Shown: positions 10,355 through 20,884 of the stretch, piece after piece
Layout of the letters: the number at the start of each line of letters is the position of its first letter
How positions within the stretch are numbered: position 1 is the stretch's first letter
Origin: Quercus robur
Taxonomy: Eukaryota; Streptophyta; Magnoliopsida; Fagales; Fagaceae
NCBI RefSeq assembly: GCF_932294415.1
Contig: NC_065536.1
Location: 4,226,974-4,290,973, forward strand
Reading direction: 5' to 3'
Length of the DNA: 64,000 bases
Notes under the pieces: model-generated
The model's database searches: none
The model's input: the letters and a program-made list of their open reading frames with translations, nothing else
What the model was told of the DNA's origin: nothing
Program-made: the position numbers and the translations under genes

Positions 10355-11425
10355 GCTTAACACTGTGTATGGTTGGGGTGAATTTAGGGGGATGGAAAAC
10401 ATAGAGCGGAAAATTGGGTGGAAAACAGTGTTTTCCACTATTTGGGAAAGAAAGGAAAATAGGAAGAGAGAAAAACCCGGGAGAAAATTTTCTCTCCCGA
10501 GCCCACAAATTTCGTCCTCCCAAATCGGGAGGAAAAGCTTGAGTAGAAAATTGTCTCACAGCACTTTTACTATAATACCCTGTTCTGGAGTCAAGTAAAA
10601 AAAAAAAATAGAGACAGAGCACTGGAGAAAAAAAAAACAGAGAATGAGCATTCTCTGCGCCTGGAACGTTCTTGAAGAAAAAGAAAAGAATGAGGAAGAA
10701 AAAGAAAAGAATGATAAGGACAACGTGTGTGGAGGAGAAAAAGAAGAAAAAAAAAACAGAGATAGAGCGCTGGAGAAAAAAAAAAAAAACAGAGAATGAG
10801 CATTCTCTGCGCCTGGAACGTTCTTAAAGAGAAAGAAAGAATGAGGAAGAAAAAGAAAAGAATGATAAGAACAACGTGTGTGGAGGAGAAAAAGAAGAAA
10901 AAAAAAATGTATGGCTGAGAAAGGAGATATAACGTAATGAATAAAAAATCCTAATTTATAAATATTACCGCAATATTTTCATAATAAATTTTAAGTAATA
11001 GATTGTTATTAGTTAATATTAGTGAGTAAAAAAATAATTTCAGTGGTGGGTTCAAATTAGAATTAGTAATAACTTTCCACATAAATTTTGTTGTGAAAAT
11101 ATTGCGAAAAATGTTTTAAACGTAACACTTCTCATTGAAAAATATAATTGTTGGTAAATTTTATATTATTTAATGAGTGCAAATAAATCTATTTCCTACC
11201 TATTATGTAATAAGGGTATAATAGTCAATTAATATAAACTACATTTTCTATCCTCTCATTTTTCTTTTCAACCAAATAAAAGAGTTATTCACTCTCTCAC
11301 TTTTCCACCCCTACAACCAAAACACACACGAGAGAAAACTAAATATTTTCTATCCTCCCACTTTTCCATCCTCCCACTAATTTTTCATCCTCCAACCTTT
11401 TCACTCCTCCAACCAAATATACCCT
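10355..11425. mobile_element. MITE-like element with internal 148-bp tandem duplication
   Basis: The left end carries TATGGTTGGGGTGAATTTAG and the right end CCAACCAAATATACCCTA, which are inverted versions of one another with mismatches. CATCCTCC/GGGAGGA phrases recur inside in both orientations. Positions 10611-10758 and 10759-10906 are a tandem duplication with a 148-bp period, containing GAGAATGAGCATTCTCTGCG. No transposase is visible, so the element would be non-autonomous. Confidence 0.5.
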
Positions 11426-11561
11426 AAAAGAATTTACAATTTTTAGGATATTTCATGTATAAGTTTATATTTCAATTTTTCAAAAAAAGAAAAATGGGGG
11501 GGGGGGGGGGGAGGCCTCCTCCTCGCCCCCACCTCCGTCACTGTGTGCATTGCACGGTTAA

Positions 11562-11614
11562 ATACTAGTCTACTATGATTCTCAAAAAAAAAAAAAAAAA
11601 ATACTAGTCTACTA
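11562..11614 (+). mobile_element. Tail-only retroposon insertion (25 bp) with 14-bp TSD
   Basis: The direct repeat ATACTAGTCTACTA (11562-11575 and 11601-11614) brackets an insert of TGATTCTC followed by a run of A. The insert is essentially a poly(A) tail with a few bases of 3' end, as left by LINE-type target-primed reverse transcription that stopped at once. Confidence 0.75.
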
Positions 11615-11769
11615 CTAAGATGGTATATACATAAAAATAGAAGCTTTTCCCTACAATTAAAATGGTGCTACCATGTAGGAAAATTGCTCATTTAAAATTC
11701 TGCCACTTGTAAGTTAAAAAGCGATAAATTATGTTGTTTGGCAATGTTACAACACCGTTTAAAAGCCTC

Positions 11770-11801
<32 letters not shown>

Positions 11802-12502
11802 TATACATATAAAAGAAGAGACCTCATTTTGAAGAGTATGAGGTTGTGCCATGTGACGCATTCCTTGAAATTTTCTTTATTTAGTTTTCTACCTCAACAA
11901 AGTTTGCATCTATATTAAAGTATTAGTTCATTGAATTAGCCAATAGAGTAAATACATATATTAATTATCTATTTTTGTGCATTAATTATTTATAATAAAT
12001 GAATTTATATGATTATTTTTATAAACTCTTTATAGAAAGTAATTTTTAGTTAGAATAATAATAATAAATTTGAAATATGACATTCTTACTCATTTTTAGT
12101 TGCTTTGACAAAAATTGTCACAAAAGCTATAAAAAAAATTAAATATTTGTGAATTCACTAAAATTAATCTTAATCCTCTAAATTCTCTAACTTATTTGTG
12201 TGTGTGTGTGTGTGCGTGTGTGTGTGTATGTGTGCACACGCGTGTATGTGTGTGTATAGAACTACCATTGCAGAATGTATTCTATGTGTGCGTTTATTTT
12301 TTTCTATTAATTATTTTAAGCATAATAAAATTTTAATATCATTTTTCTAAGATTTATATGAGAAACAATTGGTTTTTTTCTGTGAGAAACAATTGATTTG
12401 AAATATGGCATTTTTACTCAAATTTAGTTGTTTTTGCAACAATTGAAACCATGTCCAACAAAAAGGGGAAAAACTTTAGTAACACAAAATCAAGAATGTA
12501 GA

Positions 12503-12538
<36 letters not shown>

Positions 12539-12890
12539 TGAAGGATATATGCATTTTTTAGTAGGCATGAAACATGCCTATCTATATTAGCTACTATATC
12601 ATGCAATTTTTTTATTTGTAAGCACATATATATAGTATGATCAAATCATTATACAACTCTTAGTGTATTTCTATTTTGTCAATATATAAAATAACTAAAG
12701 ATTACAATTTTTTACAATGAAATTTATTGAAATATCTTATTTATACATCGATAGTTAGGGGTGGAGATCTGAATCCTGTATGTTTCTATTGGAAATTAAG
12801 GTGTCAATCAATTAAGTTACAAGATTTTTGGTAAAATTTATTGAAATATTGTAGAAAACTAATAATAAATTGCACCACACATCGTGCAGG
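11615..12890. other. AT-rich intergenic DNA with microsatellites
   Basis: No gene is seen. (TTA)n lies at 11768-11802, a mixed (GT)n tract with CGTGTG interruptions at 12198-12256, and (AAT)n at 12505-12538. GAGAAACAATTG is repeated at 12360 and 12385 on either side of a short T tract, which may be another, weaker tail-only insertion. Confidence 0.5.
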
Positions 12891-12953
12891 AACTCAACTA
12901 GTAATACTATTATGGCCAAAGCTCACTGCCATAATAGTATTACTAGTTGAGTT
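12891..12953. repeat. Perfect 26-bp inverted repeat with 11-nt loop
   Basis: Arms 12891-12916 and 12928-12953 are exact reverse complements separated by CAAAGCTCACT. The structure is a strong potential cruciform or hairpin. It is not flanked by anything recognisable as transposon ends. Confidence 0.85.
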
Positions 12954-12999
12954 ATAGAGAGGAATAAGGAACCGACCCTGAAACTTTCTAAGATATTTG

Positions 13000-13369
13000 A
13001 GATGTTCATTATGCTCACTGCCCAAACAACCGCTGCTCTTATTGGTTTCCACCTAACCACCCCATCTTCCTTAAGGTTTTGTTGGTTGTTGTGTTGGTTG
13101 TTCAATTGGTGGCTTACCTTTGTGGCTTGACTAGAATGTTGCTACAACGTCGGAATCCAGGCGCTACTCAAGTTTTTGCACACATTGGATTTGCATTTAC
13201 TACCTTGGGCTACATACTGATGGTAGCCATGTTTGTGCATTGGTATCTTGTTCTGATTACCGTACTCATTTTTGGTTTTGTCTGGATTATCTTCTTTCAG
13301 CATGTTTGGTACCCACTCTTCATCAATGCACGCTTTTGGTTGGTCAACAATTGCCTGTTACCACGGTGA
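13000..13369 (+). pseudogene. Multi-membrane-segment protein remnant, family unknown
   Basis: Two plus-strand frames are strongly hydrophobic. The first (from about 13000) reads MFIMLTAQTTAALIGFHLTT. The second (13079-13369) contains VVVLVVQLVAYLCGLTRMLL, then IGFAFTTLGYILMVAMFVHW, LVLITVLIFGFVWIIFF and a C-terminal NARFWLVNNCLLPR. The two appear joined by a frameshift near 13075, giving about four predicted membrane spans in total. I do not recognise the family, and no start codon is convincing for the second part. It could be a decayed small integral membrane protein gene. Confidence 0.4.
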
Positions 13370-13900
13370 TTAACCCAAACCTATTGCTAAACATTTGTAC
13401 ATATTATTGCTTATTTTCATTTGCAAAAAAAAAAAAAAAAAAAAAAAAAACATACAAACACCGCAGTCCCCTTTCAAGCAAAAGTAGAGGCCATCAAATG
13501 GTAAATCCAATTGCTTTATTTGATTGCATTCATTGGGGCATTGGGCTTTTAATTGTATGTAGTTATTGCTGCGGAGTTGTTGAAAAGAAGAAAAAAAAAT
13601 ATGGGGCTGTGAATTTGTATTCAAATTAAAGGTGTGCGTAAACCTTAGAATGTGTTCAAAGAAAAGTTAGCTCAATTTTGAATTGTTTTTCAGTTTATAT
13701 ACAGTTTACTTAATTGGTAATTGCGTTTATAGATTTTCGCGTAAACTATATACCGAATTTCAAATTTCACATAGCAATATAGCGTAGCAGAATGTTTCTC
13801 ATGTTACCTATTTAAAATTAAAATGGTGTCTTCAGCCTAAAAAAAATTAAAATTGGTGTGGGAAATGCTTTGTGACAAGAAGGACTTTAGGAGACTTTAA
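13370..13900. other. Non-coding, with long A tract
   Basis: An A tract of about 25 bases lies at 13426-13450. The rest is AT-rich with no feature I can support. Confidence 0.5.
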
Positions 13901-13904
13901 CATT

Positions 13905-14250
13905 ATAACTCACTTCGGTCTATCTTGGTCTACTTCGGTCCATTTGGTCCATTACGGTTCAATTCAGTCCATTAAGATCCACTTCCGTCCATTCAGTACC
14001 TTATGGTATACTTTGGTCCATTATGGTTTATTCGGTCCACGTTGGTCCAATTCAATTCATTATGATCCACTTTGGTCCATTTCTCTCCACGTCGGTCCAT
14101 ATTGGTCCACTTCACTCCATTACAGTCCAACTCGGTCCATTTGGAACACTTCAATTCATTCAGTAAACTTCAGTCCACTTCGGTTCACCTTGGTCCATTC
14201 GATCCACTTTGATCTATTAGGTCTACTTCGGTTCATTTCAATCAATTGTG
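13905..14250 (+). repeat. Degenerate 10-11-bp minisatellite (TCGGTCCATT type)
   Basis: About 30 imperfect copies of a TCGGTCCAcT/aTT unit run in one orientation (TTGGTCCATT, TTCGGTCCAC, CTTGGTCCAT and so on). The array is open on the plus strand, but this follows from the unit composition, and I do not regard it as coding. Confidence 0.8.
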
Positions 14251-16160
14251 AGTTTTAAATAAAGTCAATTTTATGAGTTTCTAAATCTATGATGTGGTCA
14301 ATCTTGTCCAAAAAAAAAAACTTGTCATGTCTAGAATGAAGAGGATTATTTTTCAATTCATTACCCTTTTTTTTTGCCTACCACATAATGGAGTATAATT
14401 CAATAGTTACAATGGAGTCTTGATATTTTAAAGATATCTCAATTGAAACACCAAGAAGTATTTGTTGAGAAATAAGACTATTCGCAATGTAATCAAAATT
14501 TATCATTTTAATAAATTATAAATAAACAAAAATTGTGTATTTTTTCTTAAAAATATTAAAAGTTAATAGTACTATTAAAAAAAAGTATTATCAATTATAT
14601 TACAAAGAGCTTGTAAGAAGATCTAGTATGCAATTATTATGGGCTTAATTAAGAGAAAGAAAAATAAGTAAATGATTGGAACAAAATTATCATTTGCTTA
14701 AGAAAATGGATGGGAATGGTTGCTCACCTAACTATCGCACATATAACAGTTTGTGATTTCAATGGTTATTGATGTCTATATCTACATTTACAGAATTGAT
14801 TTATGAAGATGGAATCTGGGTATTGGTTATTTACATTCACGTATGTAAGGAGATCATGGCATGTCAGGCTTTCTGATGCTAGATATCAAATTTGTTGTGA
14901 TCGGGCTGCATTGCTCTTTGAATCTATTAGGAGATGAAAGTTCTTTACTAGTAATAGGAAAGATCATATCAAATGTTCAAAATATGCTAAAGAGTAATAT
15001 GAACTAATGTCACAAAAACATTAATAAGTTTTTATTGAATTAAAGTAATAGGAAATTAAGAGGATTTTTAAAAAAAAAAAAAAAATCTAAAGAGGATAAA
15101 GAAATAGAGCATGTCATAAAAATCAGTTGAAGTAATGAATTCATCATATAAAAAAATACTAAAATATGTTGTTATTAGGATTTGAACTCTAATGCTAACT
15201 CATTAAATGAGACAGATTCATTAAATTAAATACGTGTTTTCTTTGACTTTTTTTTTTTTTTTTTTGAGAAACATGTTTTCTTTGACTTTTGGAAACTAAG
15301 AACTGAAACCGTCTTTTGAATGTTTTCAATTTCCTTCACAAATTGAGTTTTGAGAACAGTTTTTGTTTTCTGATCATTTTGAGTTGCCAAACAAGTTTTT
15401 TAGTTTCAAAAATATAAAATTGTTTTTTAAAACAAAAAATAAGAGGAAAAAACAGTTGCCAAACATACCCTAAGTTTTTCACTTGGGCCTACAATTTTTT
15501 TTTAAACTTGAAATTGAAGAGAAAAGAGGTGAGAAAATGAGATTGTGAAGAAAAATACACAACTATCTCTATTTTTCATTTTCTACTTTTAATAATAAGG
15601 ATATAATAATAATTTACACGCATGATTTTCTCTCTACCAAGTACCAAGCACACATGATGAAAAACACACGTACTTTGATTTTCTATCATCCTAATTTTAA
15701 ATTCTCTCAGCTGTTCCTATCCTTCCACTTTTTTAACTACTTTATATTGATTTACTAGTTAGTTTGGTTTAGTAGGAGTTCCAAATGTACTAGCTGGTTC
15801 TTGCAATAAAGAAAGCAATTAACTAATGAATGGATTTTCCTCATGTGAAGGCACCAACTCATGCTTCTCCAGGAAAGCCACCCACTTATGCACCATCGTT
15901 CTCACTGATGAAAAAAGGGGGTACAAATCATATATGCCTTTCTTGTTAGAATAATGGTTATTGGTTGAATGCAACAATTCCTCTTAGTTTAAATTTTAAC
16001 AAGAAGTGATTATTTATCATAGTAAAAATAATGTATTTTAAGCTCAAATTCTATAATTTAAACTTTTGGGACAAGCAATAATTTATCATTTCCTGATTAT
16101 ACAAAAACTGAACATAATACTTTTGAGATATATATATATATATATTTCAGTGCGCGGTGT
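14250..16160. other. AT-rich intergenic DNA
   Basis: Apart from the tail-only insertion at 15235 I see no gene. An A tract at 15069-15085 and a (TA)n tract at 16128-16146 are present. Confidence 0.5.
15235..15290 (-). mobile_element. Tail-only retroposon insertion (22 bp) with 17-bp TSD
   Basis: TGTTTTCTTTGACTTTT occurs at 15235-15251 and 15274-15290. The 22 bp between them read, on the minus strand, TGTTTCTC followed only by A. The GTTTCTC-poly(A) junction is the same as in the insertions at 38980 and 47518. Confidence 0.8.
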
Positions 16161-16194
16161 TCTTCTGCTAACCATGTTTTTGTTGATTTGGTGG

Positions 16195-16345
16195 ACAGAA
16201 TGCAGGCGCATATGTAATGTGAAATGCAGCAATGTTCATGGGTACGTATAAAGAGTGCTATAATGTATGCAACGAATGTTGTTTCGCCTGCGACTGTGTT
16301 CCAGGTGCCTCAACAGGAACCTATGTTAACAGGATGGACATTGTA
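16195..16345 (+). pseudogene. GASA/snakin cysteine-rich peptide fragment, frameshifted
   Basis: A likely splice acceptor (GGTGGACAG ending at 16198) is followed by ECRRICNVKCSNVHGYV. After a one-base frame change near 16250 comes ECYNVCNECCFACDCVPG. Joined conceptually, the spacing is C-x3-C-x3-C-x8/9-C-x3-C-x2-CC-x2-C-x-C-VP, which is the GASA-domain signature of gibberellin-regulated secreted peptides. The expected last cysteines (CPCY) are missing; the sequence drifts to GTYVNRMDIV and runs into a hAT-like element at 16367. The signal-peptide exon is not seen. This is a dead gene fragment. Confidence 0.7.
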
Positions 16346-16366
16346 ATATGTACCAGTGCATCAATA

Positions 16367-16910
16367 AGAGGGTGGAGCTACATGTTAGGGTGGCCCCCCC
16401 AAAAATTTTGAATATTTTTTTTCTATATAGAAATATTTAATATTTTAATAATTAGCCCTCAAAAATGGGACTTGGCCCCCCCAACTATTTGAGTTAGTCC
16501 AATAATGTTCTTAAAAAAAATTGTCCAATTTGTCTAGTAGTTATAGAAAACGTATTGTTTCTCAAATTCATTTTTTATGGTAAAATATATTTTCGTATTT
16601 TTTAAAGTATTGGATTATTTATGTCTTTGAACACTTCATTAATTCAATTGAATTTTTTTTACTCACAACGGTAGGCAATTTGGTAACTTATATTGAAAAT
16701 GAAAATTATAAGAATTTCACTATGGAAGATGGTGAAAAATTAATTTAATTCTATGAAACATTTAATTTTAAGGATTCATTATGAAATATACTAATTTTTT
16801 GTGTGTGTATAGATACATGTGTTTGTGTATGTGTATAAAAATTTGTATAGACTAATAAATTAGCAACACAAATCGATCCCCCTAAACAAAAATTTTTGGC
16901 TCCGCCCTTG
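16367..16910. mobile_element. Non-autonomous hAT-like element (about 540 bp)
   Basis: The left end AGAGGGTGGAGCTA and the right end, reverse-complemented (CAAGGGCGGAGCCA), form imperfect terminal inverted repeats. A C run follows the left end and CCCCC precedes the right end. It contains no coding region and abuts the GASA fragment. The TSD is not clear. Confidence 0.55.
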
Positions 16911-18065
16911 AATTTATAAGACGAAAACAAAATACGACGTAATCGTATGTTGTTACACTATACCTTAAAATTAACAGCCTATTAGCCTATATCACTTGCT
17001 GGTAACATTAAAGTCTGTAATTAGGACACAATGGTGTGAAAATAATCTGAGTGTTCTATTATTTTTTTTTTTTAATACAGTAAAATTAAGCCAAGATACT
17101 AATGTGTTTCTCTCTTTAGTGTTAACGGGACAAAAGTTGATTTCATGTCTCTTATTTGACAATAATAGCCTTTAGCAATTGAGCAAGCTATAGAAATACA
17201 TTCTCAATATTCATGAATTTCCCTTTTACTCAAAACTAGTCTATAATCCGTGCATACGCACGGTACAATTAAAAAAAATTACAATTACACACGTATATAG
17301 ATTCAAATTATACTCTCTCTCTCTTTTATTTTTATATTTTAATTTCTTTTGGATATACACATGAGTTTACTCTTTTTTTTTTTCTTTTTTTATTGATTTT
17401 TTGATGATTTGTTTATATTAAACCTTTCGTCTTTTGCACCACATTAACTCATCTAGAACAAAAAAATTTAAAAAAAAAAAACTTAAATAGAACACGTGGT
17501 GCAAAATTAGACAACAATTGGATTGTTTATGAACAATTTGAGCTTGGCTTGAGAAAATATTATTTTATTTTGTTTGTTTAGTAAAGAAACCAAGTTTAGG
17601 CTTGAATTTTAAACAAGTAAAGCTTGCAAGTATTAATGTGTTCATAAATAAGCTTGTGAACAAGTAAAGCTTGTGTTCGAAAATATTATTTTATTTTGTT
17701 TGTTTAGCAAAGAAACCAAGTTTAGGCTCAAATTTCAAACAAGTAAAGCTTGCAAGTATTAATGTGTTCGTAAATAAGCTTGTGCACAAGAGACTCGATT
17801 TGAGTATATATAATATTTTATGTTTTATAGTTGTACTTGTGTAAAGAAAAAAATACTTATATAGATTTGTGATTAGTCTGTGTTTAATTTATTGATAATA
17901 TTAAATTTTTTTTTTGAGTAATATATTCGTTTTAACAATCCAAGGTTGAAGAATGTATATATTTTTTTATAAATTCATAAAAAAAAAATCATTTTATGTA
18001 ATTAACTCAAAAATATAATTTCACTTATAATTTACTAGTAATTAATTATTAGTATAAATTTGTAA
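16911..18065. other. AT-rich intergenic DNA with a 126-bp tandem duplication
   Basis: 17555-17680 and 17681-17806 are near-identical tandem copies (period 126 bp) containing AAGCTTGCAAGTATTAATGT. No gene is seen. Confidence 0.65.
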
Positions 18066-18375
18066 AAGGGGGGTCGTTCTACCATACCCACCTATTTTTT
18101 GTGTGGGTACAGTACCCACCCATTAATCTAACCATTTATTTCACTTGTTTTCATCCTGGCTGTTTATGTGATTTTAATGAATTACCAGTTACCAGTCAAG
18201 TAGGTAACATATAAAATCAAACACGAGAAGAAAAAAAAAAAAACAAACGTTTCTTTTTCCTTTTTTCTCTCTCACCTCACCGTCTCGCATGCTCTCTCTA
18301 CTGCTCTACTGCGTTCTTTTAATTTTGCTCCTCCTCATCGTTCTTGGCCGATCTTCACCTCATCTTCATACAAAT
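18066..18375 (+). repeat. Promoter-like repeat, copy 1, with 5' UTR-like exon
   Basis: GGGTCGTTCTACCATACCCA, a T tract, GTGGGTAC and GTACCCACCCATTAATCTAA are found again, diverged, at 22585-22690 in the same orientation. Both copies continue to a TATA-like ATATAAAA (18210; 22734) and then to a pyrimidine-rich leader. In this copy the leader ends at a possible splice donor, CTCAG|GTAACC near 18380. This suggests a mobile or duplicated transcription start region. Confidence 0.55.
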
Positions 18376-19878
18376 CTCAGGTAACCATTCTTCATACATT
18401 TTCCCTGAATTTATCATCAAGATTTGGGTTTTTGAATGATGGATTTAATTAATGATTTATTTCAATTGAATGTGTGAGTATGATAGGTTTTTTCTTCATC
18501 CCTTCTCCCTTTTCCCTGAATTTATCATCAAGATTTGGGCCTATTTAATTGGGTTTTTTTTTTTTTTTTTTTTCTCTCTCTCTCTCTAAGAATTTTGGAG
18601 CAGTAATGTTGTGAAATCTGAATTGAAATTTCGTAATAGGCAGATTCAAATTGCATATCAAGCCACTTGCTTCGATTTTTCCCCCAATGGAAACCCCATG
18701 TGAAAATTTCCCATTGAAGAATCCCTCAGCAAGTTTGTAATGCGAAACTTTAATTTTTACGTATTTGTTTAATATATAGAAAATTTGATTTCATGACATA
18801 AATCTTTGCACTCATTCTGGTTTTTCATTTATGATTGCTAGTGTATCTTTCTTTTTGTCAATGGCTTTGAAGTTCTAAAATGCGTAAATTAGTTAGTATG
18901 GTGCGTAGAGGTGGAGGATCCCAGTATATGTCATTCAATGATAAATTGACACACATAGCAGTTGGATCTCCTTCAGAGATGTAACAAGTCCTTGACTCTT
19001 TTAAGCAAAAAGATTATTTGTAAAAAAAATTTGGTTCTTTCTTTAAGCAATTTTTAAGATCCCTTGCTAGTATGGTGACTCATGACATTAATGTGATATT
19101 CCTTTTATTTGCATTGGCTCTCTGTTATGCTTGCTGAGTTAGGGAATATCTTCCCTTATTTGTATTAGCTTCATCTCTCACTTGCTTTTGTAATTTCTTA
19201 GTGAGAAAAAGGAGGTAAGGAGCCTTGCAGCTTTGGGTGTTATTTATGTAGTTAAACGCACATGGCGCTAGAAGATTGAGATTGCAAAAAGCAAGAGATC
19301 CATGTTCTACTGGGATACATAGCCTATGATCTACTTCTTCCAAAAGGTTTGCTTATTTCTATATTAAAAGTCCTAGTTTGTGTGTGTTTTAAATTTCACA
19401 TCCTAGTTCAAGCCGGACTTATATCGTTATGTGGGCTGTTATTATTTCTTTCATTTGTGTGTATCTAGTTAAAGTTGGCGTTATAAATTATCAAATAAGA
19501 TTCTACAGATTGGTTTGAACACTAGAAGCAATTATGGATATGTTGTAAGATTTTAGAAGAAAAAGTATTTGTTGGCTTTGAGAACTTGATTGCTCTTTTT
19601 ACACTTACTAGCGTGCATTTTTTGGGTTTTGCTAATTGTTTCTGATTCTCAATATATATTTTTTTTGGTTGAATATATTTTTTATCATGTTCTTTCATTT
19701 TTTTGGTATGTAGTAATGAATTTGAGACAGGTATTAAATATTCAAATGTGTTTAACTGTTAGCTATGATCTCTTCTCTCAGAGGGCTGAAATTGTTCAAT
19801 GGGTAATTTAAGGAGGAGGAAAGGTAGTGGATCATCCTGTGAAACAAAATATGCACTTTACATTTTCTACACATGTAG
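18376..19878 (+). other. Presumed intron/leader region before the Myb/SANT fragment
   Basis: No conserved coding sequence is seen. If the leader exon at 18240-18380 is real, this stretch would hold one or more introns ahead of the ATG at 19879. Short TC and T tracts lie at 18558-18590. Confidence 0.3.
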
Positions 19879-20016
19879 ATGGACAATGAAGCCAGTCATC
19901 AACCAAAGCTGGAAGGTTTAAGGACAAGGTGGACGCCATCCATCGACAAGATATTTGCAGACTTAGTTATTAAGTATATACAACTTTTGAAAGAGCAAAT
20001 TAGTTTTAGTTGTTGA
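19879..20016 (+). pseudogene. Myb/SANT-like domain fragment (45 aa)
   Basis: The ORF starts MDNEASHQPKLEGL and continues RTRWTPSIDKIFADLV, which resembles the start of the Myb/SANT-like domain in plant proteins related to Harbinger transposase-associated Myb factors and L10-interacting Myb-domain proteins. In the family the trihelix-like domain runs on for another 60 or more residues. Here it drifts and stops after LLKEQISFSC, so it is truncated unless an intron follows, and I see no matching downstream exon. Confidence 0.6.
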
Positions 20017-20884
20017 GAAAATGTAGCTACAGTGTATGGATTCTAATGTGATATTATAGAGTTTTTAGCCCAAACAAAGTTATTAGCAAAACTTGATTCT
20101 ATGGTGAAACTTAATTCATTCATGCTTGGACTTCATTTGTATGTTAAAAGTTAAAACTATGACATTTTTTGTTGAAATATTAACTTCAAATTTAACTATT
20201 AGCTTAAAACTATTAACTGGTATAGCAACAAATTTAACTTAGGAGTACAGTTATGTGCAAGTTCAAAGTTTTGTAACCTTAAAATGAATCATAACTTGCC
20301 CACAATGGATTCCAATGACATCTTCCACTAATTATGATGCTACAGGGAAGGGGTGGACAGGAGGAAAGAGAAGGTTTGGGCTTTTTAGATACCTAAAATA
20401 ATTTATGCATTATTTCTTGCAATGCTAGTGGTGATAGATTATTTCTTGGTAACAATGCCATACTAATGAATGAATGGTGATAACAGATAAAAAGAATCCA
20501 CTCCATTCCAAGTATATCACAAATCAAGATAAGTATGCCTAAGAAATTCTATGAAGCCCAATAGTATTTTAGAACACATCTCCTAATGTTCCATCAGTTC
20601 AAGAGAGGAGAATTCCATTGACAAAACAAACTTATCCAAATAAAAGTGGTTCTTCCATCTACAACACATCAAAAAATAAAGATTATTATAGAATTTTGTA
20701 CATTCATATACTACTTTTAGAAAATTGACCTTTTAACAGCCAATTATGTTCAAATTACACGTTCCAATATTTTATAGGAATAGATACCAAACGGCTTTAG
20801 AATGAAGAGTTTGTATATATTTTGCGAAACCCTGAGAGATAACTACTTTGTGGCACTAATAAGTTCAACAATGAAAACATTTCA
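20017..20884. other. Non-coding
   Basis: I see no gene, repeat or RNA that I can support in this stretch. Confidence 0.5.

Larger units (their letters stand above)
9250..11535. other. Region of nested non-coding elements with hAT-like ends
   Basis: It opens with CAGTGGCAGGGCCAGGA and closes with a 16-G run (11496-11511) followed by CCCACCTCCGTCACTG, whose reverse complement CAGTGACGGAGGTGGG resembles the opening. Such CAGTGGCGGA ends are common in plant hAT-like elements. I see no TSD and no transposase. The SINE at 9698 and the MITE-like block at 10355 lie inside it, so this may be one nested element or several. Confidence 0.4.

Noticed and set aside
12360-12400. Tail-only insertion between two GAGAAACAATTG repeats
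   Set aside because: The insert is short and its junction (CTGT) differs; slippage is equally likely.
14250-14340. Possible tRNA gene near the minisatellite
   Set aside because: No paired A and B boxes and no cloverleaf could be found. The only A/B-box pairs in the window belong to SINEs with tails and TSDs.
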